DNA from: UBA7236 sp044227505
Lineage (GTDB): Bacteria; Bacteroidota; Bacteroidia; Chitinophagales; BACL12
Assembly: GCA_044227505.1 (NCBI GenBank)
Contig: JBGAWP010000037.1
Location: 1 to 36,312 of the forward strand
Direction of reading: 5' to 3'
DNA length: 36,312 nt
Shown here: one piece after another, positions 7,987 through 16,411 of the stretch
Numbering within the stretch: the first letter of the stretch is position 1
How the letters are laid out: each line of letters begins with the position of its first letter
Made by a program: the position numbers and the translations under genes
Notes under the pieces: model-generated
What the model saw: the letters and a program-made list of their open reading frames with translations, nothing else
Databases searched by the model: none
Told to the model about the DNA's origin: nothing

Positions 7987-9672
7987 TTATAATTTATCAC
8001 TCCGTATAAACAACGTTTTCTCCAACTTTGCATCATGGCCATAAATGTCTTTGCGGAAATTAATATCGCCATTTTCGTCGACCCATGCTGTGAAATAAAC
8101 TATAAAGACCGGAGTTTTTTCTTTTAATTTAACATAGGTCTCTTTACCGAGATAATAGAGGGAATCTATTTTTTGTTGTGTGTAGATCGAATCATTTCGC
8201 AGCAAATATTCTGCGAGTTTTTTAGGTTCTTCAAGTCGTATGCAACCGTGACTAAAATTTCGCTGCGATTCCTTAAATAAATTTCGGGATGGAGTGTCGT
8301 GAAAATAAATATTATGTTCATTCGGAAATAAAAATTTCACCCATCCCAGCGAATTATTTCCTCCGGGTTTTTGACGAATTCTGTAAGGCATTTTAGAATA
8401 ACTACTCCAGTCAACATTACTAACATTAATTGTTTTTCCATTTCCGTCGAAGGCTTCCATATTTTCCTTCTCCAAATAATTTTTATTCTTTTTTAAGGAA
8501 GGCAGAATTTCATTATTTAAAATGCTGGGCGGCGGAACCCAATAGGGACTGAATACAATATATTCCAATTCATCATTAAATATAGTTGTACTTGTTGTCG
8601 ATTTTCCAACAACAACATTTATTGTAAAATTGAGTGTATCCTCTTCGAAAATGTACATTTTGTAAGCCGGAATATTTACCAAAATATAATTTTCTCCGGT
8701 TTCATGTGGAATCCAGCGGCAGCGTTCCATATTTAATTCCAGCTGTTGTTTGCGTTCGGCAGGGGTAACATTTATTTCTGCTAAAAACTTTTCACCAATA
8801 GAGCCATCCGGTTTTAATCCGTGCCGCGATTGGAATTTTTTGACCGCCTCAGTCGTGGTAGCATCAAACAATTGTGCAGAATCGTTTTCGGCAAGATCTC
8901 CTAAAATGTTCAAACGAAATTTAATGGTAGAAATAATCGGAGAAGAATCACCTTCTTTATAAAATTTAATTCCTTGCGGTAATATTAATTTACTCCAAAC
9001 AATCGAGTCAGGTATTTCTTTGTATTTTTTTAAATACTTTTTTAACAAGGAATATTGTGGATATACGGGATCAAAAGCCGTGAACGAATTTTTGCCACCG
9101 GCCAGAATGGAGTCCAAAATAGAAACAGATGGAATAGTTTTTCTGGTGATATACCAATCTAGATCCTTTGTAGTTTTTTCGTTGAGACCGAACCATACTT
9201 TTTGGGCATAAATAAAAAATTCGGCCGTCAATAATAATTCAAACTGTGTAGTAAGGCTATCTGCGCCTGAATAGGAATAATTCGGATCTGAAATTATACT
9301 ATATTGTTTTTTTAATTTGGAATAATATACTACAGAATCTTTTAATCCTTCCTCATCAAAGTGATCTAATAAATTTATGAATAATCCGCCTTGTTCCACT
9401 ATACCATATTCATTAAACCAGGCAGATCTTGAATTTCTATTTTTATAAAAAGATTTAATTTCCTCGGCATGAAAAGAAAATAGTGGATAGTTGTTTAAAA
9501 ATTCCACTATTTTTCCGGAATCGATAAACAGGGGATGAAATATCTGTTTTATAACCACCACACTATCGTCGTGCATGGTTTCTCCATTATTTGCAACATT
9601 TTTTTTGCATGACAAAAAGGAAGCGGTTATCAGCAAAACTCCAAAAATTAGTAAGATCGTGTTTTTTACCAT
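7987..9672 (-). CDS. L,D-transpeptidase of the YcbB/LdtD type, lipoprotein
   Basis: A 561-residue enzyme predicted to form 3-3 crosslinks in peptidoglycan (or attach proteins to it) from the periplasm. I start it at the ATG ending at 9672 (MVKNTILLIFGVLLITASFLSCKK). This gives a lipoprotein signal with Cys22; an upstream in-frame ATG adds 19 residues that hide the signal. An N-terminal scaffold region (FHAEEIKSFYKNRNSRSAWF) and a peptidoglycan-binding segment around 260-310 (TTEAVKKFQSRHGLKPDG) follow in the YcbB order. The YkuD catalytic domain ends with SHGCIRL, with His475, catalytic Cys477 and Arg479. All key residues are present and the length fits the family. It is divergent from the DUF3467 gene, with 83 bases between starts. 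Confidence 0.9.
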   Translation of the reverse strand: MVKNTILLIFGVLLITASFLSCKKNVANNGETMHDDSVVVIKQIFHPLFIDSGKIVEFLNNYPLFSFHAEEIKSFYKNRNSRSAWFNEYGIVEQGGLFINLLDHFDEEGLKDSVVYYSKLKKQYSIISDPNYSYSGADSLTTQFELLLTAEFFIYAQKVWFGLNEKTTKDLDWYITRKTIPSVSILDSILAGGKNSFTAFDPVYPQYSLLKKYLKKYKEIPDSIVWSKLILPQGIKFYKEGDSSPIISTIKFRLNILGDLAENDSAQLFDATTTEAVKKFQSRHGLKPDGSIGEKFLAEINVTPAERKQQLELNMERCRWIPHETGENYILVNIPAYKMYIFEEDTLNFTINVVVGKSTTSTTIFNDELEYIVFSPYWVPPPSILNNEILPSLKKNKNYLEKENMEAFDGNGKTINVSNVDWSSYSKMPYRIRQKPGGNNSLGWVKFLFPNEHNIYFHDTPSRNLFKESQRNFSHGCIRLEEPKKLAEYLLRNDSIYTQQKIDSLYYLGKETYVKLKEKTPVFIVYFTAWVDENGDINFRKDIYGHDAKLEKTLFIRSDKL

Positions 9673-9755
9673 ATCAAAAAAAGGTTGGCCTAAATTGCAA
9701 AACAATTTCGAGAAACCCGATTTTACCAATAATTTTACCCATAAATATTCAAATT

Positions 9756-10067
9756 ATGAGTGATTTAAAAGACAAAAATCAACTGAACATAGAACTTTCT
9801 GAGGAAATTGCTGAAGGGATCTATTCTAACCTTGCTATCATTACCCATTCCAGTGCCGAATTCGTTATCGATTTTATACGTGTAATGCCAGGAGTTCCTA
9901 AGGCAAAGGTAAAAAGCAGAATCCTGATGACTCCGCAACACGCGAAACGTCTGTTAAAGGCCCTCACAGACAATATTTCCAAATTTGAAAATACCCATGG
10001 AGATATTAAGGATAATGAGGGTTTTGGTGGTATTCCTATGAATTTCGGCCCTACAGCCAAGGCTTGA
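9756..10067 (+). CDS. DUF3467 family protein
   Basis: A 103-residue soluble protein of unknown function. The ATG at 9756 starts MSDLKDKNQLNIELSEEIAE; the open frame runs further up but into the divergent gene. The core, EFVIDFIRVMPGVPKAKVKS followed by ILMTPQHAKRLLKALTDNI, is the DUF3467 signature. The C-terminus is a flexible Gly/Asn tail. From memory of Bacteroidota genomes this gene often sits directly after rpoC; here it is 7.3 kb away. An inverted repeat TTGATGA-TAT-TCATCAA (10064-10080) overlaps the stop codon but lacks a T-run. Downstream, 10081-10357 holds no gene that I can support. Confidence 0.8.
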   Translation: MSDLKDKNQLNIELSEEIAEGIYSNLAIITHSSAEFVIDFIRVMPGVPKAKVKSRILMTPQHAKRLLKALTDNISKFENTHGDIKDNEGFGGIPMNFGPTAKA

Positions 10068-10357
10068 TGATATTCATCAATCCTGCAACTTGATACGTGT
10101 TTATGTCGTATTGTTGTTTGTGGACCAATTGTAAGGGAGAAATGAAAGGTGATTTTGATGTTTTTTTAATGTTTCGTGTAAATGTCCTCAGAAAAAGATG
10201 TTGGGCGAAACTAAAAATAAGTGAGTTGCAAGTTACGTTTTACAAAATACCCGCACTTTTTGTGGGATTTTTAAATAATATTTGGTATTTGGCCTTGCAA
10301 ATTTTGTTTTTGTTAAAAAATGTTAGATTTTCGTTGTCCCCTAAGCATCAGCACAAC

Positions 10358-11275
10358 ATGTTTAAAAAACCAATCATAACGTTTCTGGCGATTACCATTG
10401 GTATGTTTTGGCAATCTTCATTGCTCAAAGCGCAACCTATTGTACTTTCCCGTGAGTTTGGTGTGAATTTAGGCTTTTCCAGTTTCCTTGGTGATCTGGG
10501 TGGCTCAGATGATGTAGGCCGGGCATTTTTTTGGGATATTGACCCGGAAGTTACACGTCCGGCTTTAGGTCTTGTGTACCGACAGGAAATAATACCTCGC
10601 ACTGCTTTTCGTTTTAATGCTATCGCTTCTATGGTTAAGGGGGATGATGGATTAACAGATAATGAATTCAGACATTACAGAAATCTTAGTTTCCGCTCAC
10701 CAATTGTTGAAGTTTCTGGGGAAATTGAATTGTCGATGAACAGGTTCACCGGCATCAAAAAGAAAAGGTGGACACCATATATCTACGCCGGAATTGGCGG
10801 TTTTTATTTTAACCCTCAGGCATTGTACGAAGGTGAGTGGGTTAATCTTCAGGAGCTTGGAACTGAAGGTCAGGGTTTACCGGAATACCCGGATAGAAAA
10901 AAATATTCTAAGATCGCAGTATGTTTTCCCTTGGGAGGTGGTTTTAGAGTGTTAACCTATAATAACTGGGTTCTAGGATTTGAAATGGCAGCCAGACTTA
11001 CAACAACTGATTATATTGATGATGTTAGTTCGTATTATCCAAATCCGGATTATTATTTTCTGCATTATGATCTCGAAAAGGCTGTAATGGCCGCTGCACT
11101 CTCAAACGCTTCAGATGGCACCAGACCCGATTTGATCGAACCGGAAGGCGGAAGAGGTGATCCTACCAATAACGATGCTTATATTTTCGGAGGCATGATA
11201 ACATTTACTTATCATATGGAATTCCAGAGAAATGTGAGTTCAATAAAATGTTATTTCAGCGAGGATAATAAGTAA
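10358..11275 (+). CDS. Secreted/outer-membrane beta-barrel protein, DUF6089-like
   Basis: A 305-residue exported protein. I chose the ATG at 10358 because it gives a normal signal peptide (MFKKPIITFLAITIGMFW... cut after KAQ). The frame is open 260 bases further up, but that stretch has no signal character. The mature part begins REFGVNLGFSSFLGDLGG, the pattern of the Bacteroidota DUF6089 family. It continues with alternating strands ending in aromatic residues (YIYAGIGGFYFNP, WVLGFEMAARLTTTDYIDD, FGGMITFTYHMEF), as in a small outer-membrane barrel. Function unknown. Weak promoter-like boxes (TTTG 10303, TAGATTTT 10324) lie upstream. A short GCTGAT/GCGGATT word array (11306-11335) follows the stop. 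Confidence 0.75.
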   Translation: MFKKPIITFLAITIGMFWQSSLLKAQPIVLSREFGVNLGFSSFLGDLGGSDDVGRAFFWDIDPEVTRPALGLVYRQEIIPRTAFRFNAIASMVKGDDGLTDNEFRHYRNLSFRSPIVEVSGEIELSMNRFTGIKKKRWTPYIYAGIGGFYFNPQALYEGEWVNLQELGTEGQGLPEYPDRKKYSKIAVCFPLGGGFRVLTYNNWVLGFEMAARLTTTDYIDDVSSYYPNPDYYFLHYDLEKAVMAAALSNASDGTRPDLIEPEGGRGDPTNNDAYIFGGMITFTYHMEFQRNVSSIKCYFSEDNK

Positions 11276-11305
11276 AAGTATTTTTCTCAAAGTGTTAAAA
11301 AAGGG

Positions 11306-11335
11306 GGGGCGCTGATGACGCGGATTGTGCTGATT
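11306..11335 (+). repeat. Short degenerate word array after the DUF6089-like gene
   Basis: Three degenerate copies of a GCTGAT/GCGGATT word follow a G7 run about 30 bases after the stop at 11275. No spacers and no gene. It resembles the other stop-adjacent word arrays in this window. Confidence 0.45.
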
Positions 11336-11406
11336 TAATAGGATTAAAATTTGAATGATCTTGATTAAATACAGAGATATTATGGACTGATTTAATTAGT
11401 ACAATC

Positions 11407-12147
11407 TTATTCCTGTTCTGTATTCCATATCCCCCATGCATATTCTGCTTGTAATTTCAGCATTTCCAATCCATTTTTAATAATGCAACCTTGTTTCTCT
11501 CCTTGTTGCAGAAAAAGGGTTTTTTCAGGATTATATATGAGATCGAACAATAAATTATTTTTTGACAATAAATGATAAGGTATTTCCGGTGCAACATTTA
11601 TTTCGGGATACATTCCTGTAGGGGTGCAATTAATTATTACAGGAAATTCTGAAATAATATCCCCGTTTAATTCAGTATAAATAAAATTATTCTCCGATTT
11701 ATTTCTCGATACAAAAACCGGTTGAATATTTAATTCCTGAAGCGCATAATTAATTGCTTTTGAGGCTCCACCGGTTCCAAGTATTAATGCTTTTTTATGA
11801 TGTTGTTTTAATAAAGGTTTGAGTGAATCGCGAAACGCAGCATAATCTGTATTATATCCTACTTTTTGTATCTCATCAATTTTAATGCAATTAACAGCAC
11901 CAATTTTTTGCGCAGTTTCATCAAGGTCGTCGAGATATTCTATTACAGTTTCTTTATAGGGGATGGTAACATTTAATCCGTGAAGGTCTTTTTCCACTTC
12001 AAATAAAAATCTAACATCTTCAATGTTTTCTAATGGGAAAAGGGAATAATTACAATTTTCGATTTCTTCTTTTTCAAATTTTTCCGAAAAATATTTTTCT
12101 GAAAAAGAATGGGTAAGCGGATATCCAATTAAACCAAATTTTCTCAT
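11407..12147 (-). CDS. aroE: Shikimate dehydrogenase
   Basis: Reduces 3-dehydroshikimate to shikimate with NADPH, the fourth step of the chorismate pathway, in the cytoplasm. The 246 residues show all family landmarks. Substrate-binding GYPLTHSFS is at 8-16, the catalytic lysine is in NVTIPYK (Lys65), Asn86 is in AVNC and Asp101 in NTDY. The NADPH loop is GTGGASK at 124-130, followed by SRNK near 148, which fits NADPH preference. The length is slightly short for the family (about 250-290) but nothing essential is missing. The start overlaps the dedA stop by four bases (ATGA type), so the genes are translationally coupled in the operon comA-like / dedA / aroE. Confidence 0.95.
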   Translation of the reverse strand: MRKFGLIGYPLTHSFSEKYFSEKFEKEEIENCNYSLFPLENIEDVRFLFEVEKDLHGLNVTIPYKETVIEYLDDLDETAQKIGAVNCIKIDEIQKVGYNTDYAAFRDSLKPLLKQHHKKALILGTGGASKAINYALQELNIQPVFVSRNKSENNFIYTELNGDIISEFPVIINCTPTGMYPEINVAPEIPYHLLSKNNLLFDLIYNPEKTLFLQQGEKQGCIIKNGLEMLKLQAEYAWGIWNTEQE

Positions 12148-12806
12148 GGAACAGGGTTATTTGATTTTGCCATTTTTGCTTTTATTAATTCCACAATGAT
12201 CGGAATTATAGAAATGAAAATGATTGCGAGTACAACAATTTCAAAATTGTTTTTCACATACTCATTTTGTCCTAAGGCAAATCCTAAAATTGTGATAGAA
12301 GGAATCCAAAGAAATGCTCCAACAATATTATAGGTAAGAAATTTTTTATAGGTCATAGTTCCCATACCTGCAATAAAAGGAGCAATGGTGCGAACAATCG
12401 GCACAAAACGAGCCAGGATAATGGTTTTAGCGCCATATTTTTCATAAAATTTATGGGTTTTTTCAAGGTGTTCGGGTTTTAATATTTGTTTACCGCGAAA
12501 CTTCAATTTCAAAGCGCGATCCCCAAAATATTTACCGATAAAATAATTTGAAGTATCTCCTAGAATTGCAGCCACAAGTAATAATGGAATTAATATATAT
12601 ATATTTAGCGCCCCTGTTGCACAAAAAGTTCCTGCTGCGAATAACAGTGAATCGCCGGGTAACCAAGGCCATATTACAATTCCGGTTTCAGTAAAAATGA
12701 TAAGGAAAAGGATCACATAGATCCAGTTTTCATAAGTGGTGATCCATTCGGCAAGGTATTTATCCAAATGCAGAAAGGTATCAATAAACGAATGTATAAA
12801 TTCCAT
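12144..12806 (-). CDS. DedA family membrane protein
   Basis: A 220-residue inner-membrane protein of the DedA/SNARE-associated (VTT) superfamily. Members act in membrane homeostasis and several are proposed or shown to flip phospholipids or undecaprenyl phosphate; the substrate of this one is unknown. Visible signatures: the acidic membrane segment TGIVIWPWLPGDSLLFAAG near residues 40-60, the amphipathic stretch HKFYEKYGAKTIILARFVP with the conserved Arg, and RTIAPFIAGMGTM. Several hydrophobic segments and a short Lys-rich C-terminus complete the usual topology. It lies 12 bases after the comA-like gene and overlaps aroE by four bases. Confidence 0.92.
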   Translation of the reverse strand: MEFIHSFIDTFLHLDKYLAEWITTYENWIYVILFLIIFTETGIVIWPWLPGDSLLFAAGTFCATGALNIYILIPLLLVAAILGDTSNYFIGKYFGDRALKLKFRGKQILKPEHLEKTHKFYEKYGAKTIILARFVPIVRTIAPFIAGMGTMTYKKFLTYNIVGAFLWIPSITILGFALGQNEYVKNNFEIVVLAIIFISIIPIIVELIKAKMAKSNNPVP

Positions 12807-12818
12807 GTAGTTAGGATA

Positions 12819-13577
12819 TTATTTCAAAAAGTGATGAAATGTATCACCTCTTAAACCAAGACGTAAAGTTTCGAGCGGAATTATTTCGTTAGGTGCAATA
12901 TTTCCAAGATTTACATTGGCACCTAATAATTTAATGAAATAAACCTGCTGACTTTTTATAGGCGCCTCCCAGATAATTTTATCCTCTGAGATCACGGTGA
13001 GAATTTCATCAATAAGATCGCTTCGCACTTCTCCTTTGCTGTGATATATTCCAACGGTTCCGCTTTCACGTGCTTCGGCGATCACTTTATAACTCCCTGC
13101 TTCTATTTCTTTTTTCATCAGCTCTATCCATTTGTAAGGAGCTAATATTTTGGTTTCATCCTTTGAACCAACCTCACTTAAAACAGTAACATGTTTTGCT
13201 AACTTGGCGATATAATCGCATTTAACATCGTGTTCCAATTCAATGGAGCCATCACTCACCTCCGCATATTGCATTTTATATTTTTCCAGCAAACGCAAAT
13301 AATCATCAAACTGATCTCTGGCGACAAAGGCCTCAAAGAGAGTACCCCCGAAGTAAGTGGGAATATTCGCATTTCTATACACTGCAAGCTTGTCCTCTAT
13401 TCTCGGAGTTACAAACGCCGTCCCAAAGCCTAGTTTTAGCAAGTCGATATAAGGTTCAGAAACAGATAATAGATCTTCCGCTTCCCGGATGCTCAAACCC
13501 TTATCCATAACCATTGTAATGCCATGTGTCCGGGGTTTTGCGTTTCTCTTGGGAAGGCTACTTAGTTCAAAGTTCAT
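12819..13577 (-). CDS. Phosphosulfolactate synthase (ComA) family protein
   Basis: ComA enzymes add sulfite to phosphoenolpyruvate to give (2R)-phospho-3-sulfolactate, known from coenzyme M biosynthesis in methanogens and from sulfolactate formation in Bacillus. The 252-residue protein has the TIM-barrel pattern of the family: KLGFGTAFV, YFGGTLFE, EVSDGSIEL, LSEVGSKD, EARESGTVGIY and the C-terminal LGLRGDTF. I start at the ATG at 13577 (MNFELSSLPKRNAKPRTHG). The open frame extends 29 codons further, but into a region with a good -7 element. First gene of the operon with dedA and aroE. A link to sulfonate or sulfonolipid metabolism in Bacteroidota is an inference; no neighbour supports it. Confidence 0.85.
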   Translation of the reverse strand: MNFELSSLPKRNAKPRTHGITMVMDKGLSIREAEDLLSVSEPYIDLLKLGFGTAFVTPRIEDKLAVYRNANIPTYFGGTLFEAFVARDQFDDYLRLLEKYKMQYAEVSDGSIELEHDVKCDYIAKLAKHVTVLSEVGSKDETKILAPYKWIELMKKEIEAGSYKVIAEARESGTVGIYHSKGEVRSDLIDEILTVISEDKIIWEAPIKSQQVYFIKLLGANVNLGNIAPNEIIPLETLRLGLRGDTFHHFLK

Positions 13578-13599
13578 TAAAGAGTTAAATAGTAAGGTG

Positions 13600-13607
13600 C
13601 AAAAATA
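13600..13607 (-). promoter_or_regulatory. Predicted -7 element for the comA-like/dedA/aroE operon
   Basis: On the minus strand the sequence reads TATTTTTG, a full TAnnTTTG match, about 22 bases before the ATG at 13577. No TTTG was found at the usual -33 distance, so the call rests on one box. Confidence 0.4.
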
Positions 13608-13680
13608 GTGATAAACAAGAGGAATTGAGAATGGAGCGTTGAGAATTGAGAATGAAACAGCCAAAAAATGGAGGCGGGGG

Positions 13681-13900
13681 AGTGTTTGCAGGGTTGAAAG
13701 GGTTGAAATGGTTCAGCACAGAGGAAACCCTACTTCACTCCGGAGCGACTGAGGGTCTCGCTCTTAGCGAGACTCTCAGTAATGGTAAATATGAGTTCAA
13801 TGGGTTGAAAGGGTTATAAGGGGTTTACACGGTTGTCAGGGTTTAGTGCGGAGGGGTAAAAGGGTTGAAGGGGTTTAAAGGGTTGATCGGGTTTAATGCG
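13681..13900. repeat. Degenerate GGGTTGAAA word tract upstream of the comA-like gene
   Basis: Repeated short words GGGTTGAA, GGGTTTA and GTGCGGAGG recur irregularly across this non-coding tract. They come in loosely ordered blocks rather than perfect tandem units. A similar TTGTTGAAGGGGTTGAA stretch follows the ORF6N gene at 16960-17000. No open frame, RNA gene or promoter was found here apart from the hairpin at 13748-13780. Confidence 0.55.
13748..13780. repeat. Strong stem-loop, 15-bp stem with 3-base loop
   Basis: ACTGAGGGTCTCGCT pairs with AGCGAGACTCTCAGT around a CTT loop, with only one G-T pair in the stem. No T-run follows on either strand. It lies between the 3' end of the second T9SS gene and the operon promoter. 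It could stop transcription or protect an RNA end, or be a REP-like palindrome. Confidence 0.75.
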
Positions 13901-13901
13901 G

Positions 13902-14142
13902 AGGAATATCATCCGGGTAGAGTATCCGATTGATGTTTTTTATTTTTTGATTATTATTTTTTATTCCCTCTGACTCGGACCCCTTCTCTTATCTTCCCCA
14001 AAGGGAAAGACGCTTCTTTTACGTTTTTTCATAGTTTCTGCAAAATAAATTTCCTAGCAATTCCTACAACCAGATCCCTCCGAATAATGTTTTCGGTAAT
14101 CCCAAAGCATTGGAGCTTAAATTAATATTCCGATGATACAAA
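13902..14142. repeat. Long direct repeat, copy A (about 240 bp)
   Basis: This non-coding block is repeated 263 bases further on with scattered substitutions and about one indel. Shared landmarks are TCCGGG, TATCCGATTGATGTTTTTTA, a CTTCCCCAAAGGGAAAG hairpin, and CATTGGAGCTTAAATTAATA near the end. No protein reading frame is preserved between the copies. Confidence 0.85.
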
Positions 14143-14164
14143 TGGTTGCCTAGGTTCCATTCGA

Positions 14165-14404
14165 AGGATAGTCTTCCGGGTTGTCTATCCGATTGATGTT
14201 TTTTATTTTTTGATTATTATTTTTTATTCCCCTGCCTCGGGCCCCATCTCTTATCTTCCCCAAAGGGAAAGACGTTTCTTTTACATTTTTTCATAGTTTC
14301 TGCAAAATAAATTATCTCCCAATTCCTACGAGCAATTTCCTCCAAATAATGTTTTCGGTAATCCCAAAGCATTGGAGCTTAAATTAATATTCTAATGATA
14401 CAAA
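14165..14404. repeat. Long direct repeat, copy B (about 240 bp)
   Basis: Second copy of the block at 13902. It ends in AATGATACAAACTGCCCACT, and that end motif occurs again, more loosely, at 14494, 17107 and 17190. Copy B is therefore part of a larger repeat family in these spacers. Confidence 0.85.
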
Positions 14405-14537
14405 CTGCCCACTGCCACTGCCCACGGGCCCCCAGCCCCATAGGGGAGTTAACTTTTTCTTTACATTAAAGATTAATTCGAAGCAAAAATCATCACTGAT
14501 ACATACTGCCCACTGCCCACTGTTGACTATTCACCTC
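14405..14537. repeat. CTGCCCA word array and repeat-family end, 3' of the second T9SS gene
   Basis: On the coding strand of the T9SS gene this spacer reads repeated CAGTGGG words directly after the stop. It also carries the motif GGGCCCCCAGCCCCATAGG followed by TTCGAAGCAAAAAT. That motif has a diverged partner at 17032-17124 on the far side of the ORF6N gene. Confidence 0.6.
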
Positions 14538-16211
14538 TCACAACTTCACCACCCTCTTAATTCCCTGCTCTGAATCTGTAATAAAATTCACCAGGAAAAT
14601 TCCTTTTTCTAAATTTTTCAATGAGATCTTGATCGCGTTAATTCCGAGAGAAAGATCTGCATTTTGTTGTTGTAGTATTTTTCCATTTAGATCGGTGATC
14701 TGAATGGTGATTTTTTGAGGCCTATCATTTTGAATTTCTGCAGTAAAAATTTCAGATGTAGGATTCGGAAAAATATTTATTTTTTCTGCGAATTCATCGG
14801 AAGGAACCGGATAAATTAATCGGATTAATTTTTTACTCTCTTCATTTAATCCGCTCATATCTAAATTCCCACCATTCATATAAATACATAAATGTGCACC
14901 GGTCTCACTTTTTGCATCATTTGTAATACTTGCTCCCTCTCCAAAACCTAAAGTATTACCTTTATTTAAATTCATATAAATATCTCCTGAATAAATTGAA
15001 TTCGGATCTTTAATTAAACTTACCCTGTTGTTTATGAACATGGAAGAACCTTTTCCTAAAACAATTGTACCGCCACTACCTAAACCTAAAACGCCAACAC
15101 CATTATTTCCATATTGTAACGTACTGCTATCTGCAACTTTAATTGCGGCGCCGCTTTTAAACATAACACAGGATGTAGGTCCATACATTTCCAATTTACC
15201 GGAATTAAAAATATAATTCGTATTGCCTGTGAAAACCATTTCTGCAATACTCAAACAAAATGTTCCTCCATTATTTATCAGATTTACCTGATGGCGCAAA
15301 GTATCTCCCTCCACCATGCCGCCGCGCAATTGTACCAGCGGTTGCGTTAACAAGGTATAATATTCATCAATTTCAATATTAATTGCCGTAATCACCGGTG
15401 GATTTGGATTTGGTGTTACATCGATAAAATCAAAATGTTCTGTGGACGGATAAAAGGGATCATCGTATTTTAATATCCCCACCGAGTAAAAATCCGGAAT
15501 ATTCCAGGGTTTAATTACATAAACTGTATCTTCATAATTGCCATCAGAATTTGTGAGATCAGTAATTAATTTTTCTTCAAATATTTCCTCTACAAACGGA
15601 TTGCTCCATTTTTTGATAGTATCACTTGAAGCTATTTCACTGAATGTAAGTTTAACGATATAATCTGTTAAAAATTGATCTTCAAATTTTTCTGTCGGAA
15701 AACAAAATCCGCTTTCAAATGCACTTGCATTTATAAATTGCCAGCGTGTAGTTGTAGAAGTGAATGTGGAATCCGGTATCTGAATTCCCAAAATTATTGC
15801 CGAACACACAAGGTCAGGGCAATCCACCGAGGTGTTAAGTCCATCCAATCCATCAAAAAAACCTTCATAAACCTGATAGGCTGCATCTGTACCCAAGGGT
15901 ATCTTATTTAATTCGTTCAGATCTGCTTTGATAAATAAAGAACGGCTGGTATCAAAATCTATCCCCGCAAATGATATTCCACCATAAGTTTCAATCGCTT
16001 TCAACGATACACAAATAGTGGAGTCTATTGTGCCATTATAAGTATCTTCAATTGTCTGATATGCAATCCAGCCTATAGTTGTAGTAAGCGCTACATCCTC
16101 ATCCCATAAACAATTTGTGTCCACTGCAACATAACTGCTGTTATACGGTATATTTTGTGAAAACAAGTGGTAGCTTGATAAATATAGCAGAAGGAGAATT
16201 ACCTTTTTCAT
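14538..16211 (-). CDS. T9SS-secreted beta-rich protein with C-terminal sorting domain
   Basis: A 557-residue exported protein of unknown activity. It has a Sec signal peptide at the start (MKKVILLLLYLSSYHLFSQ), a unique N-terminal half to about residue 270, and then strand repeats (GGTFCLSIAEM, SGKLEMYGPTS, GGTIVLGKGSS, GDIYMNLNKGN) that suggest a beta-solenoid. Residues 479-557 are a T9SS type A sorting domain (NIFPNPTSEIF ... ITDLNGKILQQQ ... GIFLVNF ... KRVVKL). It should reach the cell surface or medium through the T9SS. Its solenoid and sorting domain resemble the 3' parts of the broken gene at 3355-7850, but the N-terminal half does not show the lipase core. A good promoter lies 21-52 bases upstream. 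Confidence 0.85.
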   Translation of the reverse strand: MKKVILLLLYLSSYHLFSQNIPYNSSYVAVDTNCLWDEDVALTTTIGWIAYQTIEDTYNGTIDSTICVSLKAIETYGGISFAGIDFDTSRSLFIKADLNELNKIPLGTDAAYQVYEGFFDGLDGLNTSVDCPDLVCSAIILGIQIPDSTFTSTTTRWQFINASAFESGFCFPTEKFEDQFLTDYIVKLTFSEIASSDTIKKWSNPFVEEIFEEKLITDLTNSDGNYEDTVYVIKPWNIPDFYSVGILKYDDPFYPSTEHFDFIDVTPNPNPPVITAINIEIDEYYTLLTQPLVQLRGGMVEGDTLRHQVNLINNGGTFCLSIAEMVFTGNTNYIFNSGKLEMYGPTSCVMFKSGAAIKVADSSTLQYGNNGVGVLGLGSGGTIVLGKGSSMFINNRVSLIKDPNSIYSGDIYMNLNKGNTLGFGEGASITNDAKSETGAHLCIYMNGGNLDMSGLNEESKKLIRLIYPVPSDEFAEKINIFPNPTSEIFTAEIQNDRPQKITIQITDLNGKILQQQNADLSLGINAIKISLKNLEKGIFLVNFITDSEQGIKRVVKL

Positions 16212-16231
16212 AGGAGTTGGTTATTATCAAT

Positions 16232-16263
16232 CAAATTTAAAGGTTGGTCGCTAATTTTGCAAA
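16232..16263 (-). promoter_or_regulatory. Predicted Bacteroidota promoter of the second T9SS cargo gene
   Basis: Reading the minus strand, TTTG (16263-16260) is followed after exactly 20 bases by TAAATTTG (16239-16232). Both boxes match the phylum consensus. The start site would be near 16225, about 14 bases before the ATG at 16211. Confidence 0.6.
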
Positions 16264-16302
16264 TTCACAACTTGTTTAGTTTATTTGGTAAGATTTATTT
16301 TT

Positions 16303-16310
16303 TATATTTG
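16303..16310 (+). promoter_or_regulatory. Predicted -7 element for the ORF6N gene
   Basis: TATATTTG matches TAnnTTTG. The nearest TTTG upstream (16284-16287) leaves a 15-base spacer, which is short. If used, the leader to the ATG at 16412 is about 95 bases, long for this window. Confidence 0.35.
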
Positions 16311-16411
16311 TTTAAACTTTTCAATTACTTGTTTATAATTCTTATTAGAAACGGATATCCCTCCGTAAAACCCTTAAAAACCAACATTGAAAAAAAACTG
16401 CCCTGCCGGTT

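Noticed and set aside
10097..10357. N-terminal extension of the DUF6089-like protein
   Set aside because: The extension has no signal character, and the ATG at 10358 gives a standard signal peptide.
13578..14537. Hidden small genes in the repeat region
   Set aside because: No frame is conserved between the two repeat copies and none has a start with signal or family features.
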